This document shows, one piece after another, positions 31,862 through 41,589 of a stretch of DNA of 64,000 bases (its first letter is position 1; each line of letters starts with the position of its first letter). The notes below the pieces were generated by a model. The model did no database searches. It was not told the DNA's origin and was given only the letters and a program-made list of their open reading frames with translations. Both the position numbers and the translations under genes were made by a program. The stretch covers positions 124,001-188,000 of the forward strand of contig NZ_JADIKC010000004.1 of assembly GCF_016905005.1 (NCBI RefSeq), given 5' to 3'. The DNA is from Dyella kyungheensis. GTDB taxonomy: Bacteria > Pseudomonadota > Gammaproteobacteria > Xanthomonadales > Rhodanobacteraceae.

Positions 31862-33880
31862 TTACGGCGCAGCGCTCGCGGCTGCGCCGTTGCTCGCTGG
31901 CCCGATATTGCGGTCGAGGAAATCCAGCAGCTTCTCGTATAGCTCCAGCCGATGTTCCTGCAGGAAGAAGCCATGGCCTTCCTGCGCCTCGGTCAGCGAT
32001 TCGTAGTGCTTGCCCTGTTTGTCCAGCGCCGAGGTGAAGGCGCTGAAGTGGGCGTACGGGGCGCGAGCATCGAGTCCGCCATGGATCAGCAATAGATGGG
32101 CCTTGATGCGATCCACGCCAGCCACGGGCGAGCGGCGCAACAGTTCGGCGCGATCATCGCCCAGCACCATGTTCAGATAATCCGCGCCGGAGTCCGTGCG
32201 GTGGGTATCGCTCTTGTCCAGTTGGATGCGCAAGTCGTAGACGCCCGCGTAGCCGATGGCGCAGCGATACAGGTCGGGTTCGCGCACCGCACCCTCCAGC
32301 GCGGCATAGCCGCCATAGCTGCCGCCGTAGATGCAGACGCGTTTGGCGTCGGCATGACGCTCGCGGATGGCCCATTGGGTGGCGTCGGTAAGATCGTCCT
32401 GCATGGCAGCGCCCCATTGGCGATAACCGCGTGCCTCGAATTGCGAGCCGAAGCCGCCTGAGCCGCGATAATTCACCTGCAGCACGGCGTAACCGCGGGA
32501 GGCCAGCAACTGGGTTTCTTCGTCGAACTCCCAGCGGTCGGCGACGCCGTGCGGGCCGCCATGCGGCAGCACGACCAGAGGGAAGGGACCATTGCCGGAG
32601 GGCTCGGTGAGAAAGCCATGCAAGACCACGCCGTCGCGTGCCGCCAGTTCGATCGGCGTCATCGCGTGCATCTGTTTGGGCGAAAGCCAGCGGCGCGCAC
32701 TGAACAGGTACCGGGCCTGCCGCTTGTCCAGGTCGAACAGGTAGTAATCGCCGGGATCGCGATCGCTGCTTACGGTGACGATGGCGAGGCTGCCATCGTC
32801 GGTAAACGAGGTCAGGCGAACGAGCTGTCCGGGAAAGCTCTTGCCCACCGCTTCGCTGATCTGCGCTTCGCGGCTGTCGGGGTCGATGTAGTGCACGCCG
32901 CGCACGCCATCGTTGGTCACCACGCCATAGATGTCTTGATGGTCCGCGGTGGCAAGCACCGCGCCCGGATCGCTGAAGCTGCCTCGATACACCAGGCTGC
33001 GTTGGCCGGTTTGCAGGTCGAGCAGTTCGAGTGAGCGCGGGCCCTCGTCGTGCGTCACCTGCACGTAAAGTCGGCGGTTGTCGCGCGCAAAGCTCACCGG
33101 TTCGATCGCGACATGCGTCTTGGCCGAGTCGTTGAACAGTGTCCAATCCTTGCCCGCCTCGCGCACCCACAGCTTGGGTTGATGGTAAGTGCCGCCTGAC
33201 GCGGCGCGCGGTTCGCCAAGATGATCCAGCACGATGTCCGTATCCGGTGCCGGCCCGCCGATCACGCGCTTGCTGTCGCCATTGACGACATTCAGGCGTT
33301 CGATGGAAGGCGTGCTGCCGGCGGGGTCGTCGGTGAATGGTTGTGTCTGCACCAGCGCGTAGCGGCCGTCCTGGATGGGTGCACCCTCGATCGGTCGCGC
33401 ATAGGCTTCGCGCACTCGGCCGCCACGAAGCATGTGGTTGCTGTCGCCATAGGTGCCGCCCCGCCAGCCGAACAGGTAGGTGCCATGGCTGCCGTCGGCG
33501 TCGAAGGCGATCAATTCGCCGGTATCGGAAGGTCTTTCCAGGCTGTCGGTGCGCACCGCGAGCGCCATCATCAGGCGATGCTCGTTGGTCCACCGGTAGT
33601 GCCCGATCATGGTGCGGCTGCCCGAGCGAACGGTCGCCACCGGCTTCACCGTCGCCGTGTCGATGATGGCCAGCATGTTCTCGTAGGGAGTATCCGGCCG
33701 CGGCACCAACGCCGCGATGTGCTTGCCGTCGGGCGCGAGCTGCACGTCAGCGAATTCGGCCGGCCGTACGAAATCGGTGACGGTAGGCGTGGTGCCAGCG
33801 AACGATGGCGCTGCGGGCACCAGACAAGCAGCAACAAAAACGGCCATCAAGGCCGTGCGGACGAGGCCTGGCATAAGCAT
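31862..33880 (-). CDS. Secreted S9-family prolyl oligopeptidase-type peptidase
   Basis: 672 residues. Signal peptide (about 28 residues ending PSFAG), a seven-bladed beta-propeller of roughly 370 residues, then an alpha/beta-hydrolase. The catalytic triad is visible: Ser in GGSYGGYAALEGA, Asp in HGGLDARAPYAH and His in EAQEGHGFF; QVNYRGSGGFG forms the oxyanion side. Cleaves dipeptides or oligopeptides in the periplasm, which fits with two peptide transporters elsewhere in the window. Two ATGs (33880 and 33874) are possible; AGGGGA on the minus strand fits the second better. Ends 11 bp from the convergent nuclease gene. Confidence 0.93.
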   Translation of the reverse strand: MLMPGLVRTALMAVFVAACLVPAAPSFAGTTPTVTDFVRPAEFADVQLAPDGKHIAALVPRPDTPYENMLAIIDTATVKPVATVRSGSRTMIGHYRWTNEHRLMMALAVRTDSLERPSDTGELIAFDADGSHGTYLFGWRGGTYGDSNHMLRGGRVREAYARPIEGAPIQDGRYALVQTQPFTDDPAGSTPSIERLNVVNGDSKRVIGGPAPDTDIVLDHLGEPRAASGGTYHQPKLWVREAGKDWTLFNDSAKTHVAIEPVSFARDNRRLYVQVTHDEGPRSLELLDLQTGQRSLVYRGSFSDPGAVLATADHQDIYGVVTNDGVRGVHYIDPDSREAQISEAVGKSFPGQLVRLTSFTDDGSLAIVTVSSDRDPGDYYLFDLDKRQARYLFSARRWLSPKQMHAMTPIELAARDGVVLHGFLTEPSGNGPFPLVVLPHGGPHGVADRWEFDEETQLLASRGYAVLQVNYRGSGGFGSQFEARGYRQWGAAMQDDLTDATQWAIRERHADAKRVCIYGGSYGGYAALEGAVREPDLYRCAIGYAGVYDLRIQLDKSDTHRTDSGADYLNMVLGDDRAELLRRSPVAGVDRIKAHLLLIHGGLDARAPYAHFSAFTSALDKQGKHYESLTEAQEGHGFFLQEHRLELYEKLLDFLDRNIGPASNGAAASAAP

Positions 33881-34314
33881 TCCCCTGATTCCCTTCGCGG
33901 TTCCCCCTCAGGCGATGCTAGCGCATGGCCGCCAGGTGATCGCAAGTCCATGCGGCGCGTCACCCTGTAGCCCTTCACTGCTCATTCCTTGCCCAATTAT
34001 GCTGCGTTGCAGAATGAAAAGGCGCCGCACTCGCGGACGCCAGGATCGCTTTCGCATCGCGATGCTTCCGCGACCGGCGTGGATCCGCCGAGTGGATTTG
34101 AAGACGGCGCGCCATGACACCAGTGTTTGGACGTCTGTCCGTCCAGATAGCAGACCAGTTATTCGTCTTGACTCCATCTTGCACGTCAATTCGTAATACC
34201 AGTGCTCTTGGTGGTCCGCATGCCACAAGCAGTCCACTTGGGCGACGGAAAACAGTGCAAAAAAGCCGGCGCCAAGCCTCTGGAAGATGCGCGTTTTTTT
34301 GTTAGTCTCGATGT
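33881..34314. other. Intergenic region between S9 peptidase and pyk; no gene seen
   Basis: 434 bp upstream of both divergent genes. No convincing coding frame. A short inverted pair ACCAG...TGGT near 34200 and a T-run (about 34292-34299) just before the pyk start are the only visible features. It must hold promoters for both genes but I cannot place them with confidence. Confidence 0.6.
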
Positions 34315-35787
34315 ATGACTACTGATAATCCGCTGCGACGCACAAAAATTGTTGCCACCCTCGGTCCTGCGACCGACGCGCCTGGCATGCTCGAAAAAAT
34401 CATCGCCGAAGGCGTGGACGTGGTTCGCCTGAACCTCTCCCACGGCCAGCCGGACGATCACCGCGCCCGCGCGGTGGCCGTGCGTGATGCGGCGACCAAG
34501 CTGGGCCGCGAGGTGGGCGTGCTCGCCGACCTGCAAGGTCCGAAGATCCGCGTCGAACGTTTCGCCAACGGTCCGGTGGAACTGCGCGTCGGCGACAGCT
34601 TCGTGCTCGATTGCAGCCCGGGCGCGCCGCTGGGCGACCAGACCCGTGTGGGCGTCAGTTACTACGACCTGCCCAAGGACGTCTCGGCAGGCGACGTGCT
34701 GTTGCTCGACGATGGCCTTGTCGCGCTCACCGTCGAATCGGTGGTTGGCCAGGAAATCCGTTGCCGTGTGCTGATCGCCGGCAAGCTGTCCGATCGCAAG
34801 GGCCTCAATCGCCAGGGCGGCGGCCTGTCCGTTTCGGCGCTGTCGGACAAGGACAGGGCGGATATCAAGCTCGCCGCCGAGATCGGCTGCGACTTCCTCG
34901 CCGTGTCGTTCGTGCGTTCCGCCGCCGATATGAATGAAGCGCGTCGCCTGCTCGAAGAAGCCGGTGGCAAGGCTTCGCTGGTGGCGAAGATCGAACGCGC
35001 CGACGCCATCCCGGTGCTGGGCGAAATCATCGACGCCTCCGACGTGGTGATGGTGGCGCGCGGCGACCTGGGCGTGGAGATCGGCGACGCCGAGCTGCCG
35101 GGCCTGCAGAAGAAGATCATCCGCGAGTCGGTGCAACGCAATCGCGCCGTCATCACCGCGACGCAGATGCTGCAGTCGATGGTGCGCTCGCCCATCCCGA
35201 CCCGCGCCGAAGTGATGGACGTGGCGAACGCCGTGATCGACGGCACCGACGCCGTGATGCTTTCGGAAGAGTCCGCTGCCGGTGCGCATCCGGACAAGGC
35301 CGTGGCCGCGCTGCGCCGCATCTGCCTGGGTGCCGAACGCCAGTTCGAGCCGAAGGAAGATCCCGCCACGCAGGGTCATCTGCTCGACCGCACCGACCAG
35401 GCCATTGCACTGGCGGCGATGGTGCTGGCGGCCCAGCTGGGCGTCCGCGCCATCGTGGCCTTGACCGAATCGGGCGCCACCGCGCAGTGGCTGTCGCGCT
35501 ACCGTAGTGCGGTGCCGATCTACGCTCTGTCGCCGTTCGACGATGCGCGCCGCCGCATGTCCATCTTCCGCGATGTAACGGCGGTGAAGTTCACCCACGT
35601 ATCGCAGACGCCGGCCGGCTCCGCTCGCGACGCGGTGCGCCAGCTGTTCTCCGAAGGCCGGCTCGTCGAGGGCGACCGCGTGGTGCTGACCCATGGCGAT
35701 CACATCGGCCAGGGCGGCGGCACCAATACCCTCAAGCTGCTCTCCGTGGGCGCCGAGGGTGTGGTGGAGTGCCTGCGGGACCTCTGA
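34315..35787 (+). CDS. pyk: Pyruvate kinase
   Basis: 490 residues converting phosphoenolpyruvate and ADP to pyruvate and ATP. TIM-barrel core with RRTKIVATLGPATD and RLNLSHG; B domain with GDSFVLD; Mg/K site MVARGDLGVEIG and the signature VAKIERADAI; C-terminal allosteric domain (LTESGATAQWLSRYR, LTHGDHIGQGGGTNTLKL). Close to the PykA type of gamma-proteobacteria. It is followed by a TonB-domain gene and then fba. No ribosome site is obvious before the ATG. Confidence 0.96.
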   Translation: MTTDNPLRRTKIVATLGPATDAPGMLEKIIAEGVDVVRLNLSHGQPDDHRARAVAVRDAATKLGREVGVLADLQGPKIRVERFANGPVELRVGDSFVLDCSPGAPLGDQTRVGVSYYDLPKDVSAGDVLLLDDGLVALTVESVVGQEIRCRVLIAGKLSDRKGLNRQGGGLSVSALSDKDRADIKLAAEIGCDFLAVSFVRSAADMNEARRLLEEAGGKASLVAKIERADAIPVLGEIIDASDVVMVARGDLGVEIGDAELPGLQKKIIRESVQRNRAVITATQMLQSMVRSPIPTRAEVMDVANAVIDGTDAVMLSEESAAGAHPDKAVAALRRICLGAERQFEPKEDPATQGHLLDRTDQAIALAAMVLAAQLGVRAIVALTESGATAQWLSRYRSAVPIYALSPFDDARRRMSIFRDVTAVKFTHVSQTPAGSARDAVRQLFSEGRLVEGDRVVLTHGDHIGQGGGTNTLKLLSVGAEGVVECLRDL

Positions 35788-35971
35788 CCGCTCGTTGAGA
35801 TGCCTCGTCCGTCGATCCGGTGTGGGCCGGGTCGGCGGGCGATGGCTCTCCGTCAACCAACATTTCGCAAGGTGAACCTCACGCTTCACGCCTTCGTCGC
35901 CGGCGCCGCGGATAGTGCCAACAGGCCCTAGAATCGGTGCATCGTCCCCGACCACGAGCAGGAGGTTTTCC

Positions 35972-36421
35972 ATGAACACGAAGTCACGTCGCATGACCCA
36001 GGCGTTGGTGCTGGCACTGGCCATCACGGGTGCGGCGCCGCTGCTCGCACAATCCCAGGCACGCATGGTGGGCCCCGAGCACATCCAGTCGTACTGGCTG
36101 ATGTTGAACACCAAGGTCGACGCCGACATTCCCAACAGCGGCCGCAACATGGACAAGCCCGGTTGCGTGGCCGTGAGCTTCATGATCGGCACCGATGGCG
36201 TGCCGCAGAACGTTACCGTGCGCAAAGTGGTGCCGCAGAGCGATCTCGATGCGGTGGCCAAGAGTGTGGTGACCAACCTGCGTTACGGTCCGTCGCTGAA
36301 GAACAGCACACACGAGCCCGTGAACACCTACTACATCGTGCCGTTCAACCTGCCGGCCGATGCGGCCCAGAAGCAGGCCATCATCGACGCCTGCAAACTG
36401 CCGGGCTTCGAGCAGGCCTGA
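35972..36421 (+). CDS. Periplasmic TonB C-terminal-domain protein
   Basis: 149 residues with signal peptide (MTQALVLALAITGAAPLLAQ) and a short TonB_C-like domain: CVAVSFMIGTDGVPQNVTVRKVVPQSDLDAVAKSVVTNLRY followed by YYIVPFNLP. There is no Pro-rich spanning linker, so it is not a classic TonB; it would be a free periplasmic module. ATG at 35972 has AGGAGG six bases upstream. Placed between pyk and fba; a link to glycolysis is not implied. Function unknown. Confidence 0.85.
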   Translation: MNTKSRRMTQALVLALAITGAAPLLAQSQARMVGPEHIQSYWLMLNTKVDADIPNSGRNMDKPGCVAVSFMIGTDGVPQNVTVRKVVPQSDLDAVAKSVVTNLRYGPSLKNSTHEPVNTYYIVPFNLPADAAQKQAIIDACKLPGFEQA

Positions 36422-36569
36422 GGCCTGTCAGGCCAGCGCTGGCGCCGTTCAGGGCCTCCTCAAGGCCCTGCCATGGCTTATGGCCTATAATCTCCGCCTT
36501 TCACGACCTTGCCGCCTCCGGGCGGCATCACCTTGTGCGGCCCACACCGCCTAAGTATCCGGAGTTGTC

Positions 36570-37577
36570 ATGAGCATCGAAGATCTCGAAAGCGTTGCCC
36601 TCGCGATGGTCGCGCCCGGCAAGGGCATCATCGCCATCGACGAGTCGACCAACACCATCAAGAAGCGTTTCGAGGCCGTTGGCATCGACAACACCGAAGA
36701 GAACCGTCGCGCCTACCGTGAGCTGCTGCTCACCGCGCCGAACCTCAACGAGCACATCTCCGGCGCGATCCTGTACGACGAAACCATCCGCCAGTCGACC
36801 AAGGACGGCGTGCCGTTCACCCAGGTGATGAAGAAGAACGGCATCATCCCGGGCATCAAGGTCGACAAGGGCCCGGTGCCGCTGGCCGGTTTCCCGGGCG
36901 ACGTCGTCACCGAAGGCCTCGATGGCCTGCGTGAGCGCCTGGCCGAGTACGTGAAGCTGGGTGCGCAGTTCGCCAAGTGGCGCGCGGTGATCAACATCAG
37001 CGAAGACAATCCGTCCTCCACGGCCATCGAAGCGAACTGCCACGCGCTGGCCCGTTACGCCGCGCTGTGCCAGGAAGCCGGCCTGGTGCCGATGGTCGAG
37101 CCGGAAGTGATCATGGACGGCGACCACAGCATCGAAGTCAGCTACGAAGTGCACGAAGCCGTGCTGCGCAGCCTGTTCAATGCGCTGTACGAGCAGAACG
37201 TGATGCTGGAAGGCACCATCCTGAAGGTCAGCATGGTCATTCCGGGCAAGGAATCGGACGAGCAGGCCGAAGTGGAAGAAGTCGCCGAAGCCACCGTGCG
37301 CGTGCTCAAGACCACCGTGCCGGCGACCCTGCCGGGCATCGTGTTCCTCTCGGGCGGCCAGACCGACGAGCAGTCCACCGCCCACCTCAATGCGATGAAC
37401 CGCATGGGCCCGCACCCGTGGCCGCTGAGCTTCTCCTACGGTCGCGCCATGCAGCAGGCCGCGCTGAAGCTGTGGTCCAAGGACATGAAGGCGAACTACG
37501 CCGACGCGCAGAAGACGGTCCTGGCTCGCGCCAAGGACAATGGCCTCGCCGCGCTGGGCCAGTGGAATGCCAAATAA
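36570..37577 (+). CDS. fba: Class I fructose-bisphosphate aldolase
   Basis: 335-residue Schiff-base aldolase of the eukaryote-like type (no metal). N-terminal GKGIIAIDESTNTIKKRF, substrate segment INISEDNPSSTAIEAN, MVEPEVIMDGDHS, Schiff-base Lys in ILKVSMVIPGK, and FLSGGQTDEQSTAHLNAMNRMG; the last block is nearly invariant in class I aldolases. Cleaves fructose-1,6-bisphosphate to DHAP and GAP. ATG preceded by CCGGAGTTGTC (GGAG, 5-base spacer). Class I aldolase next to pyk is the Xanthomonas arrangement. Confidence 0.96.
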   Translation: MSIEDLESVALAMVAPGKGIIAIDESTNTIKKRFEAVGIDNTEENRRAYRELLLTAPNLNEHISGAILYDETIRQSTKDGVPFTQVMKKNGIIPGIKVDKGPVPLAGFPGDVVTEGLDGLRERLAEYVKLGAQFAKWRAVINISEDNPSSTAIEANCHALARYAALCQEAGLVPMVEPEVIMDGDHSIEVSYEVHEAVLRSLFNALYEQNVMLEGTILKVSMVIPGKESDEQAEVEEVAEATVRVLKTTVPATLPGIVFLSGGQTDEQSTAHLNAMNRMGPHPWPLSFSYGRAMQQAALKLWSKDMKANYADAQKTVLARAKDNGLAALGQWNAK

Positions 37578-37612
37578 GCGGTGAAGTCGGCCGCTGGCGC
37601 GTCCTGTGAGTG

Positions 37613-37746
37613 GTGAAGCCGCTCGCTGCGCTCGCTGTAAAAGGTAAAAAGAAAAGGGCGCCGTGAGGCGCCCTTTTTGTTTTTCCGCTAACCGCAACCC
37701 GCTCTTGCCATTGACTATTCACAGCGAGCGCAGCGAGCGACTTCAC
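37613..37746. repeat. 26-bp inverted repeat enclosing a terminator
   Basis: Arms 37613-37638 and 37721-37746 are inverted copies matching at 25 of 26 positions (GTGAAGCCGCTCGCTGCGCT at the left). The enclosed 82 bp contains a terminator hairpin and AT-rich text similar in style to the repeat at 12326-12425. It lies between fba and the convergent outer-membrane protein gene. Confidence 0.7.
37652..37678. terminator. Bidirectional terminator between fba and outer-membrane protein
   Basis: AAAAGGGCGCC (37652-37662), loop GTGA, GGCGCCC then TTTTT (37667-37678). It has an A-run on one side and a T-run on the other, so it works in both directions; it lies inside the 26-bp inverted repeat. Confidence 0.9.
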
Positions 37747-37774
37747 AGGCCGCGTAGCGGCCGGCTCAACCAAC

Positions 37775-38389
37775 TCAGAACCGATATTCAGCGCTCACGC
37801 TATACAAATTCGTCGGCAGGCGGATGTTCTTGTCGCTCTGGCTGCCGTCGTAGTAGTCCCAGTTCAGGCCGACGCTGATGTTCTTGTTGATGTTGTAACC
37901 CGCACCCAGGCCGGCGTAGTAACGGGTGCTGTTGAAGTTGACCATCTCCGGATTGAGCTTGTCGTCGGTCAGACCCGAGCCCTTGGCGAAGAAGGCGCCG
38001 CCACGGACTTCGCCGTACCAGTTCGGGCTGAAGCTGTAACGCAGGTTCAGGCCGGCGGTCGCGCCCTGCAGCTTGGACTTGCCGTTGTCGCCGTTGTAAT
38101 TGGCGTAGTTCTGGGTGTACTGGCCACGCGCGTCGGCACGGCCCAGGTAGACGTAGCCGACTTCGGCACCCAGCGAGGTGTCCGGGTTGAGGGCAAAGCG
38201 GTAGCCGCCCTTCACGCCGCCAGCGAAATTGCCGTTGTCATAAGGTCCCTTCTGGACCTGACCGTAGCCGGCATTGGCGCCGACGTACCAGCCCTGCTGG
38301 GCATTGCCTTGGACGGTGTCCTGGGCAAAGGCCGGGACAGCGGCGAGGCCAGCGGTAGCAAGGGCGAGAGCAAGAATGGTGTTCTTCAT
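37775..38389 (-). CDS. Outer-membrane beta-barrel protein
   Basis: 204 residues. Signal peptide MKNTILALALATAGLAAVPAFAQ; then alternating strands with aromatic girdles (QGWYVGANAGYGQVQ, AGGVKGGYRFAL, LGAEVGYVYLGR, GLNLRYSFSPNWYGEVRGGAFF, RYYAGLGAGYNINKNISVGLNWDYY) and a terminal Phe (SVSAEYRF) for Bam recognition. Eight strands are expected, OmpA/OmpW-like size without a periplasmic domain. ATG at 38389 has GAGGAG six bases upstream; the longer frame to 38407 is not needed. AT-rich DNA (38500-38560) upstream probably holds its promoter. Function unknown. Confidence 0.88.
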   Translation of the reverse strand: MKNTILALALATAGLAAVPAFAQDTVQGNAQQGWYVGANAGYGQVQKGPYDNGNFAGGVKGGYRFALNPDTSLGAEVGYVYLGRADARGQYTQNYANYNGDNGKSKLQGATAGLNLRYSFSPNWYGEVRGGAFFAKGSGLTDDKLNPEMVNFNSTRYYAGLGAGYNINKNISVGLNWDYYDGSQSDKNIRLPTNLYSVSAEYRF

Positions 38390-38645
38390 GGGGGCACTCC
38401 TCATCATCTTATTGGGCCAGGCCGCGGCGCCGGGGGTTCGGTGGAGCGCGGCTGGGTACCCCGTGTGGGCGGTACTTTTCCTTAGATGGTGGGGTCGTCA
38501 GATAGTTTCAATACTGGTTAGTTCATTATTAAGGTCGAGTTAATTTTCTTAACAATTGGCTAAGTGGGCGTGACTGGGGGACAGGGCCGAGCGGGATCGG
38601 CGACAATGCGTGCTTTTATTGGCCGCCTTCCCCGGAGACCCCTAG

Positions 38646-40649
38646 ATGACAACCCGTCGCGAACTTGCCAACGCCGTACGCGCCCTCGCCATGGACGCTG
38701 TGGAGAAGGCCAATTCCGGCCACCCGGGCATGCCCATGGGCATGGCGGACATTGCCGAAGTGCTGTGGAACGATTTCCTCCAGCACAATCCGACCAACCC
38801 GAAGTGGTTCAACCGCGACCGGTTCGTACTCTCCAACGGCCATGGCTCGATGCTGCAGTACGCACTGCTGCACCTGACCGGCTACGACCTGCCGATGGAT
38901 CAGCTCAAGCGCTTCCGCCAGCTGCATTCCAAGACCGCCGGTCATCCGGAAGCCAGCGAAACCCCAGGCGTGGAGACCACCACCGGTCCGCTGGGCCAGG
39001 GTCTGGCCAATGCGGTCGGTTTTGCGCTGGCCGAGAAGGTGCTCGCCGCGCATTTCAACCGTCCCGGCCACGAGATCGTCAACCATCACACCTATGTGTT
39101 CCTCGGCGATGGCTGCCTGATGGAAGGCATCTCGCATGAAGTCGCCTCGCTGGCCGGCACCTGGAAGCTGGGCAAGCTGGTGGCGGTGTACGACGACAAC
39201 GGCATCTCCATTGACGGCGAAGTGCACGGCTGGTTCACCGACAACACGCCGGAGCGTTTCGAGGCGTATGGCTGGAACGTGATTCGCGGTGTGGACGGCC
39301 ACGATGCCGATGCGATCAAGAAGGCGATTGCTACGGCGACCAGCCAGAACGAAAAGCCCACGTTGATCTGCGCCAAGACCATCATCGGCTTCGGCGCGCC
39401 GCACAAGCAGGGCAAGGAAGAAAGCCACGGCGCCGCACTGGGCAAGGATGAAGTGGCCGCCGCGCGCGACGCGCTGGACTGGCGCCATGCACCGTTCGAG
39501 ATCCCGGCCGAGATCTATGCCGGTTGGGATCACAAGAAGGCTGGCGCCGAGCGCGAGCAGAAGTGGGATGACCTGGTGGCGAAGTACGCCGCGGCGTTCC
39601 CGGAACTGGCTGCCGAGTTCAATCGCCGCATTGCCGGCGACTTGCCGTCCGATTGGGCTGAGAAGTCTCAGGCCTTCGTCGACAAGCTGCAGGCGGATGG
39701 TCCGGAAGTGGCCTCGCGCAAGGCCTCGCAGATGACCATCGACGCGTTCGCGCCGCTGCTGCCGGAACTGATCGGCGGCTCGGCCGACCTGGCCGGCTCG
39801 AACCTGACCAAGTGGAAGGGCAGCGTCGACGCCGGCAACGGCTTCGATCCCAAGGGCAACTACGTGTACTACGGCGTGCGCGAGTTCGGCATGACCGCGA
39901 TCGCCAACGGCCTGGCCCTGCATGGCGGTTTCATTCCGTACGACGCCACCTTCCTGGTGTTCTCCGACTACGCGCGCAACGCCGTGCGCATGAGTGCGCT
40001 GATTCCAGCGCACGCGATCCACGTCTACACGCACGACTCGATCGGCCTGGGCGAAGACGGCCCGACCCATCAGCCGGTGGAGCACCTCGCTTCGCTGCGT
40101 TACATCCCGAACAACCAGCTGTGGCGCCCGTGCGACGCGGTGGAATCGGCGATGTCGTGGAAGCTGGCGATCGAGCGCAAGGGCAACCCGGCGTGCCTGG
40201 TGTTTTCGCGTCAGACCCTCAAGCACCAGCAGCGCAGCGCGCAGCAGGTGGCCGATATCGCGCGCGGTGCCTACGTGCTGTCCGATCCGCAGGACACCAA
40301 GTTCAAGGCGATTCTGATCGCCACCGGTTCGGAAGTGGAACTGGCGATGGAAGCGGCCCGCACGCTGGCACAGCAGAACGTGCCAGTGCGCGTGGTGTCG
40401 ATGCCGTGCACGGAAGTGTTCGATGCGCAGCCGCTGGAATACCGCGAAGCGATCCTGCCGGGCTGGTGCCGTGCGCGTGTGGCGGTGGAAGCGGCGACGT
40501 CCGACTTCTGGCGCAAGTATGTGGGCCTGGACGGCGACGTGGTCGGCATGACCAGCTTCGGTGCCTCGGCACCGGCGCCGCAGCTGTTCGAGCACTTCGG
40601 TTTCACCGTGGCCCATGTGGTCGATTCGGTGAAGCGCGTGATCGGCTGA
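38646..40649 (+). CDS. tkt: Transketolase
   Basis: 667-residue TPP enzyme of the pentose phosphate pathway. TPP/Mg site [20 protein letters not shown] and Glu of FGMTAIANG (middle domain); [17 protein letters not shown] near the N-terminus and [20 protein letters not shown] in the pyrimidine domain are signature segments. Exchanges two-carbon units between ketose and aldose phosphates. ATG at 38646 is preceded by CCGGAGACCCCTAG. A strong terminator follows. Belongs with gapA, pyk, fba and pgk to the dispersed central-carbon block. Confidence 0.97.
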   Translation: MTTRRELANAVRALAMDAVEKANSGHPGMPMGMADIAEVLWNDFLQHNPTNPKWFNRDRFVLSNGHGSMLQYALLHLTGYDLPMDQLKRFRQLHSKTAGHPEASETPGVETTTGPLGQGLANAVGFALAEKVLAAHFNRPGHEIVNHHTYVFLGDGCLMEGISHEVASLAGTWKLGKLVAVYDDNGISIDGEVHGWFTDNTPERFEAYGWNVIRGVDGHDADAIKKAIATATSQNEKPTLICAKTIIGFGAPHKQGKEESHGAALGKDEVAAARDALDWRHAPFEIPAEIYAGWDHKKAGAEREQKWDDLVAKYAAAFPELAAEFNRRIAGDLPSDWAEKSQAFVDKLQADGPEVASRKASQMTIDAFAPLLPELIGGSADLAGSNLTKWKGSVDAGNGFDPKGNYVYYGVREFGMTAIANGLALHGGFIPYDATFLVFSDYARNAVRMSALIPAHAIHVYTHDSIGLGEDGPTHQPVEHLASLRYIPNNQLWRPCDAVESAMSWKLAIERKGNPACLVFSRQTLKHQQRSAQQVADIARGAYVLSDPQDTKFKAILIATGSEVELAMEAARTLAQQNVPVRVVSMPCTEVFDAQPLEYREAILPGWCRARVAVEAATSDFWRKYVGLDGDVVGMTSFGASAPAPQLFEHFGFTVAHVVDSVKRVIG

Positions 40650-40666
40650 GGCGATAGCGTTGAATG

Positions 40667-40698
40667 AAAAAAGCCGCGGCTTGCCGCGGCTTTTTTTT
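40667..40698 (+). terminator. Rho-independent terminator after tkt
   Basis: A-run, stem GCCGCGGC (40673-40680), TT loop, stem GCCGCGGC (40683-40690), then eight T. It starts 18 bp after the tkt stop. Confidence 0.93.
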
Positions 40699-40708
40699 CG
40701 CATAGCCC

Positions 40709-40789
40709 TGTGGGAGCGCACCCTGTGCGCGACGGCCATCGGAGCCGCCATCGGGCAGGTTGCCGTCGCGCACAGGGTGCGCTCCCACA
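40709..40789. repeat. REP-like palindrome pair, GGGAGCGCAC family (copy 3)
   Basis: Arms TGTGGGAGCGCACCCTGTGC and its inverse at 40770-40789 flank a variable core. Follows the tkt terminator directly. The rest of the 294-bp gap to the DinB gene (40790-40943) shows nothing further. Confidence 0.85.
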
Positions 40790-40943
40790 AGGTATCGGCT
40801 CAAACGCGGGTCACGGTCAAGCCGCCGGGCTTGAAGATCTTCGCGGGAGGCCGTGGCCGCTTTCTGACGACTTGCCGTTCGGCAGGTGATTTCATTCGGC
40901 GCGATGGCTACGCTGGCGACTTGCCAACGCACCTCGCTGAGCC

Positions 40944-41492
40944 ATGAACCCACCCGCACCCTCGCGCTGCGACCATTTACGACAAATGGCCGCCTACAAT
41001 CGCTGGATGAACGAGAAAATCTACGCGGCTGCGGCCACGCTGCCGCCCGACGAGGTGCTGGCGGATCGCGGCGCATTCTTCGGCTCGATCCACGCCACGC
41101 TCAGTCATATCGCCGTGGCCGACACGATCTGGTTGCAACGCTTCGCCGCCCATCCGGCGAACTATGCCGCGCTGGAACCGTTGATGGGCGTGCCGATTCA
41201 ACGCGATCTTGCCGCGCAACCCTTTGGCGATCTGGCTGCCCTGACTTCGCACCGGCGCTTTCTCGATGGTGTGATCGAGGCATGGGCGCAGGACGTGAGC
41301 GAGGACGATCTCGATCACGCGCTGGCGTACCTGAATACCCGCGGCGAGGCGTTCCGCAAGCCGTATTTCTTCCTGGCGATGCACTTTTTCAATCACCACA
41401 CGCATCATCGCGGGCAGGTGACGACGCTGTTGACGCAGGCCGGTGTGAATGTGGGTTCGACCGATCTGTCGAGCTTGATCGACGAGGTGTAG
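40944..41492 (+). CDS. DinB-family protein
   Basis: 182-residue four-helix-bundle protein of the DinB/YfiT superfamily. HLRQMAAYNRWMNEKIYAAA is the first helix; three His that typically bind a metal are visible in SIHATLSHIAVADTIW (one) and FNHHTHHRGQVTTLL (two). Members are thiol-dependent metalloenzymes or damage-inducible proteins; the reaction here is unknown. No LexA-type site was noticed upstream. Start ATG follows CTCGCTGAGCC without a clear ribosome site. Confidence 0.88.
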   Translation: MNPPAPSRCDHLRQMAAYNRWMNEKIYAAAATLPPDEVLADRGAFFGSIHATLSHIAVADTIWLQRFAAHPANYAALEPLMGVPIQRDLAAQPFGDLAALTSHRRFLDGVIEAWAQDVSEDDLDHALAYLNTRGEAFRKPYFFLAMHFFNHHTHHRGQVTTLLTQAGVNVGSTDLSSLIDEV

Positions 41493-41500
41493 AGAGCATC

Positions 41501-41580
41501 TGTGGGAGCGCACTTGTGCGCGACGGCCGAACGAAGCGGAAATCTTGCAGGTTGCCGTCGCGCACAAGTGCGCTCCCACA
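41501..41580. repeat. REP-like palindrome pair, GGGAGCGCAC family (copy 4)
   Basis: Arms TGTGGGAGCGCACTTGTGCG and its inverse at 41561-41580 flank a core that contains GACGGCC...GTTGCCGTC as in copy 3. Located between the DinB gene and the convergent HAD gene, only 9 bp from the latter's stop. Confidence 0.88.
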
Positions 41581-41589
41581 GTTATGGGC

